The notes beneath the pieces were generated by a model that did not search any database, was not told the origin of the DNA, and saw only the letters and a list, made by a program, of their open reading frames with translations. 64,000 bases of DNA from Leptoclinus maculatus. Its lineage: Eukaryota > Chordata > Actinopteri > Perciformes > Stichaeidae. Location: assembly GCA_032191485.1 (NCBI GenBank), contig JAVDOI010000016.1:10774759-10838758 (forward strand), in the 5' to 3' direction. The position numbers and the translations under genes are program-made. Within the stretch, counting starts at the first letter, position 1. Each line of letters starts with the position of its first letter. Positions 52,076 to 62,080 of this stretch are shown piece after piece.

Positions 52076-53890
52076 CCGACAGGGCAGCGGCTGCCACGAT
52101 GAGACGCACAAAAGACACGGGAGAGACGTCGCCACTTTGCTGTATCGCAACAACACAAGGTGTGTTCCAGATGCAGAGCGGCATCTGATGAGAGGCTCAG
52201 AGATTTACTCCTCGTGTCTCATTCATGTCGAGCTGAAAGCTGAACGGCGGTATGGAGAAATGTGACGCTTTTTTGTGCTACTTGTTCCCTCGCGTTATTT
52301 GGATTTGCAGCCTGAAATGTTGAGAAAACATGAGTGGAATTGGTGGATGGTATTCTCAAAAATCCCCCTAGTTATCTATTATGAAATAAAAAATAGCTAT
52401 ATACTTATCTTAAACCAATCCCCCCCCCCCCCCCCCCCCTTATCAGATTTAGCCAAATTAGTATTCATGCATGCCCACTTTCCCATCAAACATTGGCCAG
52501 CTCTTATATGAGATATTTTTGAGAGCAACGTGTGCCAAGTGCTCTGAAAACAAGTTGATTGATCATGTCCAGCTACTGTATGTAGCCGACACAGAACACC
52601 AGCCTACTGATGAGAGATCATTCATTATTTAAGTGGACTAAGTCATTGACATTGGTTCTAATGTAATTCATGCCAAGTCCCATGTCAGGAGGTTTATGCA
52701 ATTAGCTCATTGAAAGTGATGTTTTACATTAGTAGAACAAAAATAAGTAGCATGCAGTCCTCTGTAGGGGCTCATAAACATGACACCAGCTGCATCGTTT
52801 ACTATGAATATTCATATGACATCTTAGTTTTATATAATCATAATGAATGTAGCTGTTAACTCATTTATGCATATATGAAATAGCTTTTTTATTCCCAACA
52901 CCCAAGATTTTGGTTTTACCAATATTGATATCCTTAAAAAAAAAGAAAGAAATCAATCTACTGTACTTTTGAGCTCATATGGAGGAATGCGTGTTTAAAA
53001 TGTAAGTATTGCTTTAACCTTTAAAATGTCAATCATTGCCAAAACCTGTTGTATGTCCCGTGATGTTCTACATGTGTTTAAGTTGAGCAATACTTAATGC
53101 CAGCCTGGATGACGACAAAGAAACCTAATGTCTCTTTTTTTGGGCCTCAATACATTATAATTTGATTTCTTTTGATAATGGTTTATTCATAGATCCATAA
53201 CTTTTATATGCATTTGTTTCTTTGAATACCATGTTTCAGCTCATATGAAAGTATCTACCTTGCAAAAAGCTAACAAAGCCATGTTAACAGTATATCACAG
53301 GTTCCTGTGCACTCAAAGCCATTTGTATTATAAATGTCACTGTATTGTCAAATGCACTGTATGTCCATTGTTGTTTACCGTTCTGAAACCATTGCATTTT
53401 TTCCCACGAGTCACTTTAATTGTTTGCCATCTAGAGTTAGTCTGAGAAATGTTTCCCTCGTGTGGAAGGTACAGTACATCATAGTTCTTACATGTCAATC
53501 CAATACCTCACTTCAATAATCCTTCCTTGTTCTTAAATGACTTGTCAGCAATTTTATAGTCATTTTTATCCTGACAAAACCAGACTAACTCATCAGGAAA
53601 TCTCTGTAGACAGTATTTAAATGCCAACTGATTTTGGAAATGTGTGCCTTCTCTTTGGAGGAGTTGGTCCTCAGCGGCTCTTTTCCACCAGGTGACTGCG
53701 TAGAGGCTGGAGCTGCTGCTCCCTGCAGCCTGTGGTCGCATTGTCTACAGTTCATAGTGGCTTATTTTGCTCGAAGAATGCATTGATTTACACTTTTTGA
53801 AGACTATTATGAAACGATGAAACCTTTAATGTATATAACTTCTTGAAATGGGGGGGTCAGAGAAATAAAGTTTTCTTTTGGGAGAGTCAA
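52076..53890 (+). other. agpat5: agpat5 3' UTR (inferred)
   Basis: Non-coding sequence with a 20-base C run at 52420-52439. It ends at aataaa 53864-53869, followed by a T/G-rich stretch, a convincing cleavage context. Confidence 0.55.
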
Positions 53891-54079
53891 GTTTTCTGTT
53901 GTCTTCCTGTCCTGAACGTGTGACTTAAATTAAAACGTTGTACTCTTTCACAGATATTAGAGATGCAAAAGTATATCTAATACTGGCACAATGTTTTGCC
54001 GATGGAATTAAACTTGCACACCCAAGATGCCTTTTTTTTTTTTTTTACTGTACACTAAGTTTTTTTTATTTTAATTTCC

Positions 54080-54205
54080 TGTCACTAATTTTGATTATTT
54101 TGTGTAAGTCAGTTACATAAAAAACAAATACAAATCCATTTTAATTCCAGGTTGTAATGCAACAAAATAGGGGTGACTACTTTTGCATGGCACTCTTATG
54201 TTCCC
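54080..54205. repeat. Tc1/mariner-like transposon end (remnant)
   Basis: ttgtgtaagtcagttacata, caaatccattttaattcca and gttgtaatgcaacaaaatag followed by ggtgactacttttgcatg resemble the common end of Tc1-like elements in fish. No transposase frame is left nearby, so this is a relic or a short non-autonomous copy. Confidence 0.45.
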
Positions 54206-54689
54206 ATCTGTGGGCGGATTAAACAAAAGGTTTTTGCACTATTGGTTGTCTTCCTCCCACCAATGTATTGTAGCTACTTTTTGCACAATGATGTGGGTCT
54301 GACAATCCCTCCAGATACAATTAGATACAATAGAAAATCTTTGGTAGAATTCTGAATGTGATCCAACAGTCATTTTACAGAATAATTAGAGAGTTTTAGA
54401 CTCTATACTCAAAAATAAGACCATGCTTTCTGGAGGTGAGGACCAAAACGGTTCTCTCGCAGATAAATAAGACAAGTATTTACCAAAACTAAACTAGTTT
54501 GACAACAAATCAAACATGAGAAATGGACTTGGAAATGTGATAGTGTGTATGAATACATTGTACACTTTGTTTAAATTGAAATTACTTAAATATATATTTT
54601 TAATATGGTTTTGGAAACGCAACCGGTTTTAATGTTCTGAAATACTACTTTCCCACTTTATCGAACGTCTACGAACACAGCACGAACCA

Positions 54690-54790
54690 AATGGCGCATG
54701 CGTAATACGTTTTGTGGGCAGTAACAAGGAAGTGCAGTCACAAATTGAAGAAACGTTTTTTCGTGCTGCTGCTTGTTTGGACGCAAGGTT
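54690..54790 (+). promoter_or_regulatory. tmem14a: tmem14a promoter candidate (NRF1 and ETS motifs)
   Basis: gcgcatgcg (54694-54702) is an NRF1-type core and caaggaagtg (about 54725-54734) an ETS-type site. Both are common in TATA-less promoters of mitochondrial and housekeeping genes. A non-coding first exon probably starts just downstream; coding begins after the acceptor at 55240. Confidence 0.45.
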
Positions 54791-55247
54791 TGTAATGTTA
54801 ACCGAACGAATTCATTTGATGTATAATGATTATATGATAACAATACGTACTTCACATGAAGTACATTATAGGATATGCGTGTGTCGCTGGTCTGTCTGTA
54901 CGCATGTTGAAACCACTAAAGGTCTCACAGCGACACCTAGCGGATTTATCAGACGTCACGCGGGTAGATACTCTGACAACAGGGGTTAAAGTATAAAGTA
55001 CAAGTACTATCGCGCTTAAAGTGTGTAGGAAGAGATACACTTGCTGGTGTTGAAATCGTATTTAGCGTGTGACTCGTTTGTGGCGACTAAATAGTCTCGA
55101 AAATACTTTGAATTATCTTAACGTGAGAAAACCTGTGTGTTTTGATTTTTGTGTGTAAGCCTTGCTATTTACAGTCCTAGTTCAACATAAATACCAAACA
55201 CACCTCACACCCTGAGCTGTACTCCTGTTTATCTGTGCAGCTTTGTG

Positions 55248-55854
55248 ATGGCTGTGGACTGGATTGGATTTGGCTATGCTGCAGCCATCGCCTTTGGGGG
55301 ATTTATGGGCTACAAGAGAAAAGGTTGAAATCTTTCCATTTTTTGCAGACGGCTTACCTCAAACTCGGTCACTTGATGAACTAATTAACCCTGATTATCA
55401 CCACGTGTGTTGTCTGTGTCCCTACAGGCAGCGTCATGTCCCTGATGGCTGGGTTAGTCTTTGGTTGGTTATCTGCTTATGGTGCATACAACGTCTCCTA
55501 TGACCCAAAAGACATCAAGGTCTCATTGCGTAAGTATGACTAAGCTCTTTTCATTGTGTTGATTTGCAACCAGTTTATGAGTCATATAAAGTGTATGCCA
55601 TGTCATGGTGATTTTTCTTTCTTCAGTCACCTCGGGGGTCCTCTCACTCGTGATGGGAATGAGATACAAGAAATCTGGCAAATTAATGCCCGCTGGCATC
55701 ATGGCAGGGCTAAGGTATGTTGCTCAACATGCAGAACAGTTTATCGAATAATGTAACGGGCTTTTACAAACTTGTGTTATTAATTTTTGATTTGATGTCT
55801 CTCTCTTACAGTTTGTTGATGGTGTTTCGACTGTTGCTGCTCCTCGTTGTGTGA
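55248..55854 (+). CDS. tmem14a: Transmembrane protein 14A
   Basis: Small multi-pass membrane protein of the TMEM14 family (mitochondria/ER); TMEM14A has been linked to protection from apoptosis. Exons: 55248-55323, 55428-55529, 55627-55714, 55812-55854; 309 nt, 102 aa. Conserved family blocks in order: DWIGFGYAAAIAFGG, GYKRKGSVMSLMAGLVFG, GAYNVSYDPKDIKVSL, VMGMRYKKSGKLMPAGIMAG and a hydrophobic C-terminus LLMVFRLLLLLVV. Four hydrophobic segments are expected. Short N-terminus and location beside GSTA favour TMEM14A over TMEM14C. The ATG lies seven bases after a splice acceptor, so the 5' UTR begins in an upstream exon. Donor of the first coding exon is gttgaa, which is weak. Two polyadenylation signals: 56071-56076 and 56458-56463. 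Confidence 0.92.
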
Positions 55855-56457
55855 CCGGACCAGACTGTCTCTCATTGAGCAAGCCTTGTTTTAAAGGAAA
55901 CAGCATTCCCAGTTTGCATACTAAAACAAGCCTTCTGCTTTGTTTGGTAATTTAACTCTTCTGTGACCAAAAAAAACTTTGCAAACGCTACCAGTGGGTG
56001 TTTTAACAGATTCAAGGTTAACTTTCCTTCTTATCTTATTGCAGTAAATCTGTATTGGTGATCTTGTATAAATAAACTGCTTTTTTCTTCTTTTTTTTTG
56101 TATGTGCATGAATGTAGATCTCTTGAATTGGGATTAACGGATGTAACATGAGCTTTGTGGGTGCAATAGTTTGTGTTGGCAGGCGGTTTACTGTATACAC
56201 TACAACTTTATTTTTGCCGGCTGCTAATACTCTCACGGTTAGTTATCTCAAATGTTAAAATCACTGGAAAGATGGGGACAAGTTTAAAGAATAAAACGTG
56301 TATTATTGACTACTCTCATGCTATGTCTAACTTTTAAAAACTTGATGTTAATAGTTTATGATTTTTGTAATACAGTATTATCAGAACAAATTTGATTGTT
56401 GAAATAACACTTTTGTTTTCATGTACATGTGTGGATATAATCCAAATTCTGTAACTG

Positions 56458-56514
56458 AATAAACGGAACATAAACACAATTTATCAAATGTTCCTCAGAA
56501 ATGAATCCTTTATT
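56458..56514. promoter_or_regulatory. Convergent polyadenylation signals of tmem14a (+) and gsta (-)
   Basis: Plus-strand aataaa at 56458-56463 (distal tmem14a signal) and reverse tttatt at 56509-56514 (gsta signal on the minus strand) face each other about 50 bases apart. The two transcripts therefore probably overlap or nearly touch at their 3' ends. Confidence 0.55.
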
Positions 56515-56702
56515 TAGTAGAACCTTCACATTGAATCACTCGTAATGAAAAAATTATTACATAGATTCCAGCTAATTAGATTTACAAAGGATGGTGTATT
56601 AGTATTCTAAACACAAACCAGCACATACTTGATCCGAATGTAGTACATGCTGAGCTTGGCTAATTAATCATTCACACTGCCCGTGTGAGGAATGTGCAAA
56701 GT

Positions 56703-58067
56703 TCACTTTGACGGTAGGTTGAGTTTGAACACCGCCTTGATGGTCTTCACATAGGTTTCATCAGGCTGGTGCTTCCTCTTGCTGCCTGGCTGCAGGAACC
56801 TTTTGATGGCGGGAATTTCGCTCATCCTGCCCTGGAAAGACTGGAGGGAAACACAAAGTTATGCTTTAACAGAGCATTCGGTAATCAGTGTGTATTTTTG
56901 TTCTTATTAACAATATACTGAGATTGTATAGGAACAAGTTATCTCTTTTTGTTCTGTTTGTACATCCAGTCTTATATACTATGTCACATTTACCTTGACG
57001 TTGGGAAAGTCTGCGAGGATTCCAGGAAAGTTCTCCTCCAACATCAGGGTGCATTCAAGCAGCTGCACATCTGCACAGCTTATCTTACTTCCCACCAGGT
57101 AGATGGGCCCAGACAGCGCCTGATATGTTCATCAAAGACACACACTATTGTGTTTAGTTATATAATATATATATATATATATATATAATCCTCAACAGCT
57201 CAATATTCCATCTTTCAGGGTTTTTAACTAAGATTAATCAGTTTCTAGAACATGCCATTTCGTATATTATGTGCAGTAAGCATGACGGTACCTTTTCGAA
57301 CACAGGAAGGTAGCGGTTTTTTGCTTTAGTTTGAATGGTATCCAGTTGTGCCTTTGTATCTGTAGCGAAGGCCAACATCATTATCATTTCCATGAGATCC
57401 ATCAGTCCCTCTGAGTACATGTTGATCCTGAGAGGAAACATACAACGTGACACATTCATCCACTAAAATCACATGTTACAGAAGACACTCATGATTACAC
57501 TTTTTAAGAAATGGACCATACGCGACTCGTTCTTTGAGATCCTTTCCATGAAGATTGTGCTTCTCTGCGATGTAATTCAAGATTGCTTTTGACTGAATAA
57601 GCTTCATGCCATCAATTTCCACCAGAGGAACCTGTTGAAACATGAGATCTCCATCTGCAGAGAACATAGAGCAGTATAAAAAGAGCGGCACACCCTTGTA
57701 GATTATAGCTATGACTAGAGGCCAAGTGAGTTTAGACATTAACCTCAAACTGAAAAAGCAATCATGTGACATGAAAACAGGGCGAATGTTGAATTCAGCT
57801 TTAATTAAAACACCTTTTTTTGAAACCAACTCACCACTCAGGAGTTTTTCATACTGTTCACGAGTTGTCAGATAAACCTCATCAAACTGTGAACATGAGA
57901 TTACGGAACAGATTTAGGGCACATTCAGGTTTTCGGGGTTGTTAAAAGAGACAGCAAAGTTCCAGATTAGTATCACTTACCTCGACTTCCGCAACAGTCA
58001 AAAGCCAACGGATTGACTCCATTTTCCCTCTCCCATCGAAGTAGTGCAGCACAACTTTTCCAGCCAT
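56703..58067 (-). CDS. gsta: Glutathione S-transferase, alpha class (GSTA4-like)
   Basis: Cytosolic detoxification enzyme joining glutathione to electrophiles such as lipid peroxidation products. Exons (minus): 57981-58067, 57836-57887, 57522-57654, 57292-57427, 56994-57119, 56703-56840; 672 nt, 223 aa, typical for the class. N-terminal thioredoxin-like domain: KVVLHYFDGRGKMESIRWLL with the catalytic Tyr9, then FQQVPLVEIDGMKLIQSKAI, which binds glutathione. The alpha-helical C-terminal domain includes NRYLPVFEK, YLVGSKISCADVQLLE and RFLQPGSKRK. Position 15 is Lys where human alpha enzymes have Arg. The C-terminus (RFLQPGSKRKHQPDETYV) and the location next to 7SK and cilk1 resemble human GSTA4. 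A likely 5' non-coding exon begins upstream near 58203. Exact subclass should be settled by a tree. Confidence 0.92.
57165..57187. repeat. (AT)n run in gsta intron 4
   Basis: Short AT tract; no coding effect. Confidence 0.7.
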
Positions 58068-58380
58068 GGCTTTAGTATTGGAAGTGTGATATTTAATATC
58101 TAAAAACTAAAAATAGACAGAGTAAACATCACATATTACTGAAAACAAATGCACGTAAGGTTACCAAAGCGTGATAACTGAAATAACGTGTCTTAAATTA
58201 TACCTGTGTGCACCGCCAACGCTGCTGTGGAGAAAGCAGATGTATGTGGGCAGTCAAAGAAACGGTTAAGTCCTTATATAATGTTGTATTGTCGAGGGAA
58301 AAAAAGATAAAGGTGGGGAAAACATTCACGTCTGTGATTGGTTGGTTCTGGCCAATACAAACATGGCTTATTAACATACT

Positions 58381-58402
58381 GCCGCTAGACATCATGGGTA
58401 AA
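58381..58402 (+). promoter_or_regulatory. Possible distal element of the 7SK promoter
   Basis: At about -200 to -219 from the 7SK start, where pol III type 3 genes carry their distal element, the reverse strand reads acccatgatgtctagcg. This weakly resembles an SPH/ZNF143 site. No octamer was seen. Tentative. Confidence 0.25.
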
Positions 58403-58538
58403 ATACTAATTTACCGTGTTCGTTCAATAATTACGGCTAGTTTGAAGTATCGATGTAGTTTACGTTTGAAACCATGACTTACAAACTAAGGCTGAACTAT
58501 AAAAATGTATACATACGTTCCGTCGACATCTGACACCA

Positions 58539-58577
58539 TGACCGTACATTGATCTACTGTTCATGCTCTTATATATA
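58539..58577 (+). promoter_or_regulatory. 7SK proximal sequence element and TATA box
   Basis: tgaccgtacattgatcta (58539-58556, -61 to -44) resembles the proximal element of vertebrate 7SK genes, which also starts TGACC. ttatatata (58569-58577, -31 to -23) is the TATA box. Spacing between the two and to the RNA start is what SNAPc/TBP-driven pol III type 3 promoters require. Confidence 0.7.
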
Positions 58578-58599
58578 GCACGCAGTGTTAAGTTTACTT

Positions 58600-58923
58600 G
58601 GATGTGAGGGCGATCTGGCTGCGACATCTGTCACCCCATTGATCGCTAGGGTTTATTCGGCTGATCTGGCTGGCTAGGCGGGTGTCCCCTTCCTCCCTCA
58701 CCGCTCCATGTGTGTCCCTCCCGAAGCCCCGCGCTCGGTGGAAGAGGACGAGGTCCCCTCCGGCGGACGTCCATCCTTCGGTGTACCAGTAGCTGCGCTC
58801 CCCTGCTAGAACCTCCAAACAAGCTCAAGGCCCATTTGTAGGAGAAACGTAGGGAAGTTAAGCTCCAAAAGCGTCAGACACATCCAAATGAGGCGCTGCA
58901 CGTGGCAGTCTGCCTTCCTTTTT
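58600..58923 (+). ncRNA. rn7sk: 7SK small nuclear RNA
   Basis: Pol III transcript of about 320 nt that holds P-TEFb inactive with HEXIM, LARP7 and MEPCE in the nucleus. Recognised from its highly conserved sequence: the 5' start ggatgtgagggcgatctggc, cgacatctgtcaccccattg, gctgatctggctggctaggc, ggtgtccccttcctccctca, then gtagctgcgctcccctgcta, acatccaaatgaggcgctgc and a 3' hairpin closing in gtggcagtctgcc. The GATC motifs used by HEXIM are present at 58612-58615, 58641-58644 and 58663-58666. The 3' end is a run of five T (58919-58923), the pol III terminator and LARP7 site. The central part (about 58735-58790) differs from mammals, as expected since that region is variable. Placement between an alpha GST and cilk1 is the same as human RN7SK, so this looks like the true locus rather than a retrocopy; the matching promoter supports that. 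Confidence 0.95.
58919..58923 (+). terminator. Pol III terminator of 7SK
   Basis: Five T in a row at the end of the 3' hairpin. Confidence 0.8.
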
Positions 58924-59079
58924 CAATTTAGACCTTTGAATTAAGATATATAAGACACTATACTACATTTGATCATTAACTTGTACTTCCATTTCATGCT
59001 ATGACTTCCCTTTTAAACTGAATTTTGCAGATCACATAGTGTAGTTCTCTAGAGTTGTCATAATGTATGTAATGTAATG

Positions 59080-59143
<64 letters not shown>

Positions 59144-60135
59144 TCTTGATCAAGCACTGAAAACCGCTGCATTAAAAACTAATTATCTTTATTGCTAATC
59201 CTAAACTACATTCTACATACTGTATGACCACATTTCCAGTTCCACTTTTTAAATACCACATAGGATGACATAATTAAACCATTGATGGGTTTATCACTTC
59301 TTATATTGTATGGTTTATCTGTAGCCACTACTTCACTGGAGCCCCTGTATATGGTGCTGTGTAGCACAGGAGTTAGTTAATAGTAGTAAATAATAACATA
59401 CTGTTGGTGCGACATAAATTTAATTAATGTAGTTTGCCAGCATCTACCAGAGCAGCTGTGCTCACAATGGTGCAGCTGATAGGTAACATACTGTGTGGAC
59501 CATATGGACTGACTTGCACTCAGCCAATCCATTTAAAGTGTTTCATGAAAAATGATACAAGTTGAACACATCAGTACCCAGTCAAAAGTTTAATTATACT
59601 CAACTGGCAATTCAATAATCACACTCACTTTGGCCAAGGGGTAGTACCATGTTAGCTTCAGAAACTAGAACAGCTTTGAATCACTTGCATTGTATTCATT
59701 ATGATGCACAACAAAGAGTTACCTGATTACAAGGCTACCATCATAAAACAAAAACAGCAGCAATGTAAGAAAAAAAGAAAAAAGAGGCAAAGTAATTAGT
59801 TGTAGCCAAAACAACTCACAGTGAAGTTTATTGTGTATACAGGTTGGTGAACATTCACTGATAAATCTGATACAAAACTGAGGGTGTACCCTCTGTAGAA
59901 CAGTAGCTATGTTACAGAAATACAAAATAAAAACACTCAAATTCTGTCCGGTTGCATTTCAGTATACACATACACTTAGATATTTTACATCTCACAACAT
60001 CCATAGTACACAAAATGAAAAACAAAATTATTGCTGTGTAAGATGTATGCACAGATTAAAGTTATAAAACAACTAGGCCTACTCTTTGGAGGTGAAAGAG
60101 TCTCAGGAGCACACATCAGAGCTCCAGGCGGGGCA
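58924..60135. other. Between 7SK and cilk1; cilk1 3' UTR
   Basis: AT-rich. Holds a 60-base TA repeat (59081-59140). On the minus strand, tttatt at 59827-59832 (reverse aataaa) could end cilk1, giving a 3' UTR of about 300 bases. No other gene was seen. Confidence 0.5.
59081..59140. repeat. (TA)n microsatellite
   Basis: Thirty TA units without interruption, 160 bases past the 7SK terminator. Confidence 0.95.
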
Positions 60136-62043
60136 CTAGCGGTGTCCATATTTGGCAGACCAGTCTGTTCGCCCGTGGATGGACTGGACCGGTGGGCGAG
60201 GCAGCAGACCGGGGGTGCTCTTGTTGCTCGATGGCATGTTGGTAGAGGTGTTCATCGGACTCCGGCCTGACTGCCATGTTGCATAATCTAAAAATAGCAT
60301 CAAAACAACAGGTAAGACAGCTGAATATTACAGAAAGCTCCGAGCTCTGAAATTCATCCTCACTTGATGCTGTGGATTCCACCGGAGGACCCTGGTGCCT
60401 TCTGTGACCGGCTGAACCGACGTCTTTCTTGTAAAACGACGGCATGTATCCACCAGGGATTGTATTTGTACCTGACATTTAAAACAAACCGATGCAGTCA
60501 TTTGAATGGTAGTGATAACAACGAGCTGCAAAAAAAGATTGCAGTGAAGTTCAGTGCGAGATGTCCTGGCAGAGATTACCGTGAGCGCCTCTGCTCGGCA
60601 GAGTCCCTCCAAATGGAATACTGCTGTTGCCCCAAAGATGGCTACCGGAGAAGTCTTTACTGGCATTGATGGCCACGTTCTTCTTTGTGCTAATGCCTGA
60701 GGGAGACGGTAAGAGATTATTAAGGAAGATTATGCTAATTAGCTAATTTGAATCGAACAGGTTTGGCATGAAAGCACCTGCAGACACAGATGGTATAGGT
60801 TTCATTAATAAGGACTCAGTCCTACTAACTTTACTCAATGGAAGTATTCAAATATATATATTACCAGGTAAATATCTCGACTGCCTGAAGTAATGTTGTT
60901 TGGCAGACGCGGTTCTCGGTGGCTCCTGGTAGGCTGAACCCTTGTTCAGGTTTAAAGGTGCTTCTTCCTGTCCATTGGGTCGACTGTAATCCAGAACATT
61001 TCCATATCTGAAAGACAGCGTGCATTCAATGAGATGATAGGTAGTAATATGTATGGACATTAGCTGAGGCTACAGATCTTGTATTCCCTTTTTGCATATT
61101 TGTTATTGTACACAAGCACACTGCAGATGCCACTGACTCTGCCCCTGGTCAAAGGTACCACATGATGACAGATCGTGGCCTCACCTGCCGAGTGTGTCCT
61201 CCCCCGGCCTCGACTTCTCTGCGGAGAAGTTACTTTTTCCAAGAATACTTATGGATGTCAGATCCGTTTCTTCGTAGTCGTCCCAGTCGTCACCCTTAAG
61301 GTGTCCCGTGCCGTGGCCCCAGCGCCGCCGCCCCCCTTTAGGCTTCAACTGATAGCTCAGTAGGTTTGCTTTTTCTGTCTCCTGTCTTGTTTGCTAAAAG
61401 AACAACATCAACCATACATGTAAGGAATATATTCCACCATTCCACCTTCGAAAAAACAAGTTCTTTTAATATATTTGTCTAGATATTCTGGCCCCTTTGT
61501 TATGTACTCTAAATTTGAAGTATTACCGTAAATACTTAGTGAAGCAAAATAACGTAGATTAGATGTTTACATCAATCAGCCATTATCAGGAGTGTATAGG
61601 AGGACAGGTTTATAGCATTGCTAGCCCGGAGTTTAACATCCACATTTTTATGCTAAGGCTTCATTCATTTATTCATCCTCTGTAAGAAATACTTGCTATA
61701 ACTAATAATAGTAGCAGATATATAGTAAATACACACACACACGTAACAATATATCATGTTTCCAGCCTCACCTTGCTCTGGAGACTCTTGTCAACAAGGT
61801 AAGGAAGATGGCTCTGTGGTGTTCCTCCGGTCTGTTCCTGCTGTAGGATGTGCTTCGGTTGTTGCTCTCGCACCAGCTCTGTGTGCCGTTGGTACGCTGC
61901 CGCCTGCGCAGCTGCAGACCCAGGGGAGGGCTGGATCTGCTGGAAAGGCCTGGGGGGGGAGCAGTGTTGGTTGGGAGTTGGAGGCTGGGAGGGAGGCACA
62001 GGCTTAAGCAGCAGGGGTTGTTGCTGTTGCTGCTGTTGCTGCT

Positions 62044-62080
<37 letters not shown>

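Noticed and set aside
58594..58828. Two minus-strand open frames of 60-74 codons
   Set aside because: They overlap the 7SK RNA gene on the other strand and match no protein.
60848..61242. Possibility that the right-hand kinase is MAK rather than CILK1
   Set aside because: Both share KQHY, SRYLPG and HGRTDW motifs, but KPVPPSQPP, STPGLLPRPP and the TMEM14A-GSTA-7SK linkage point to CILK1.
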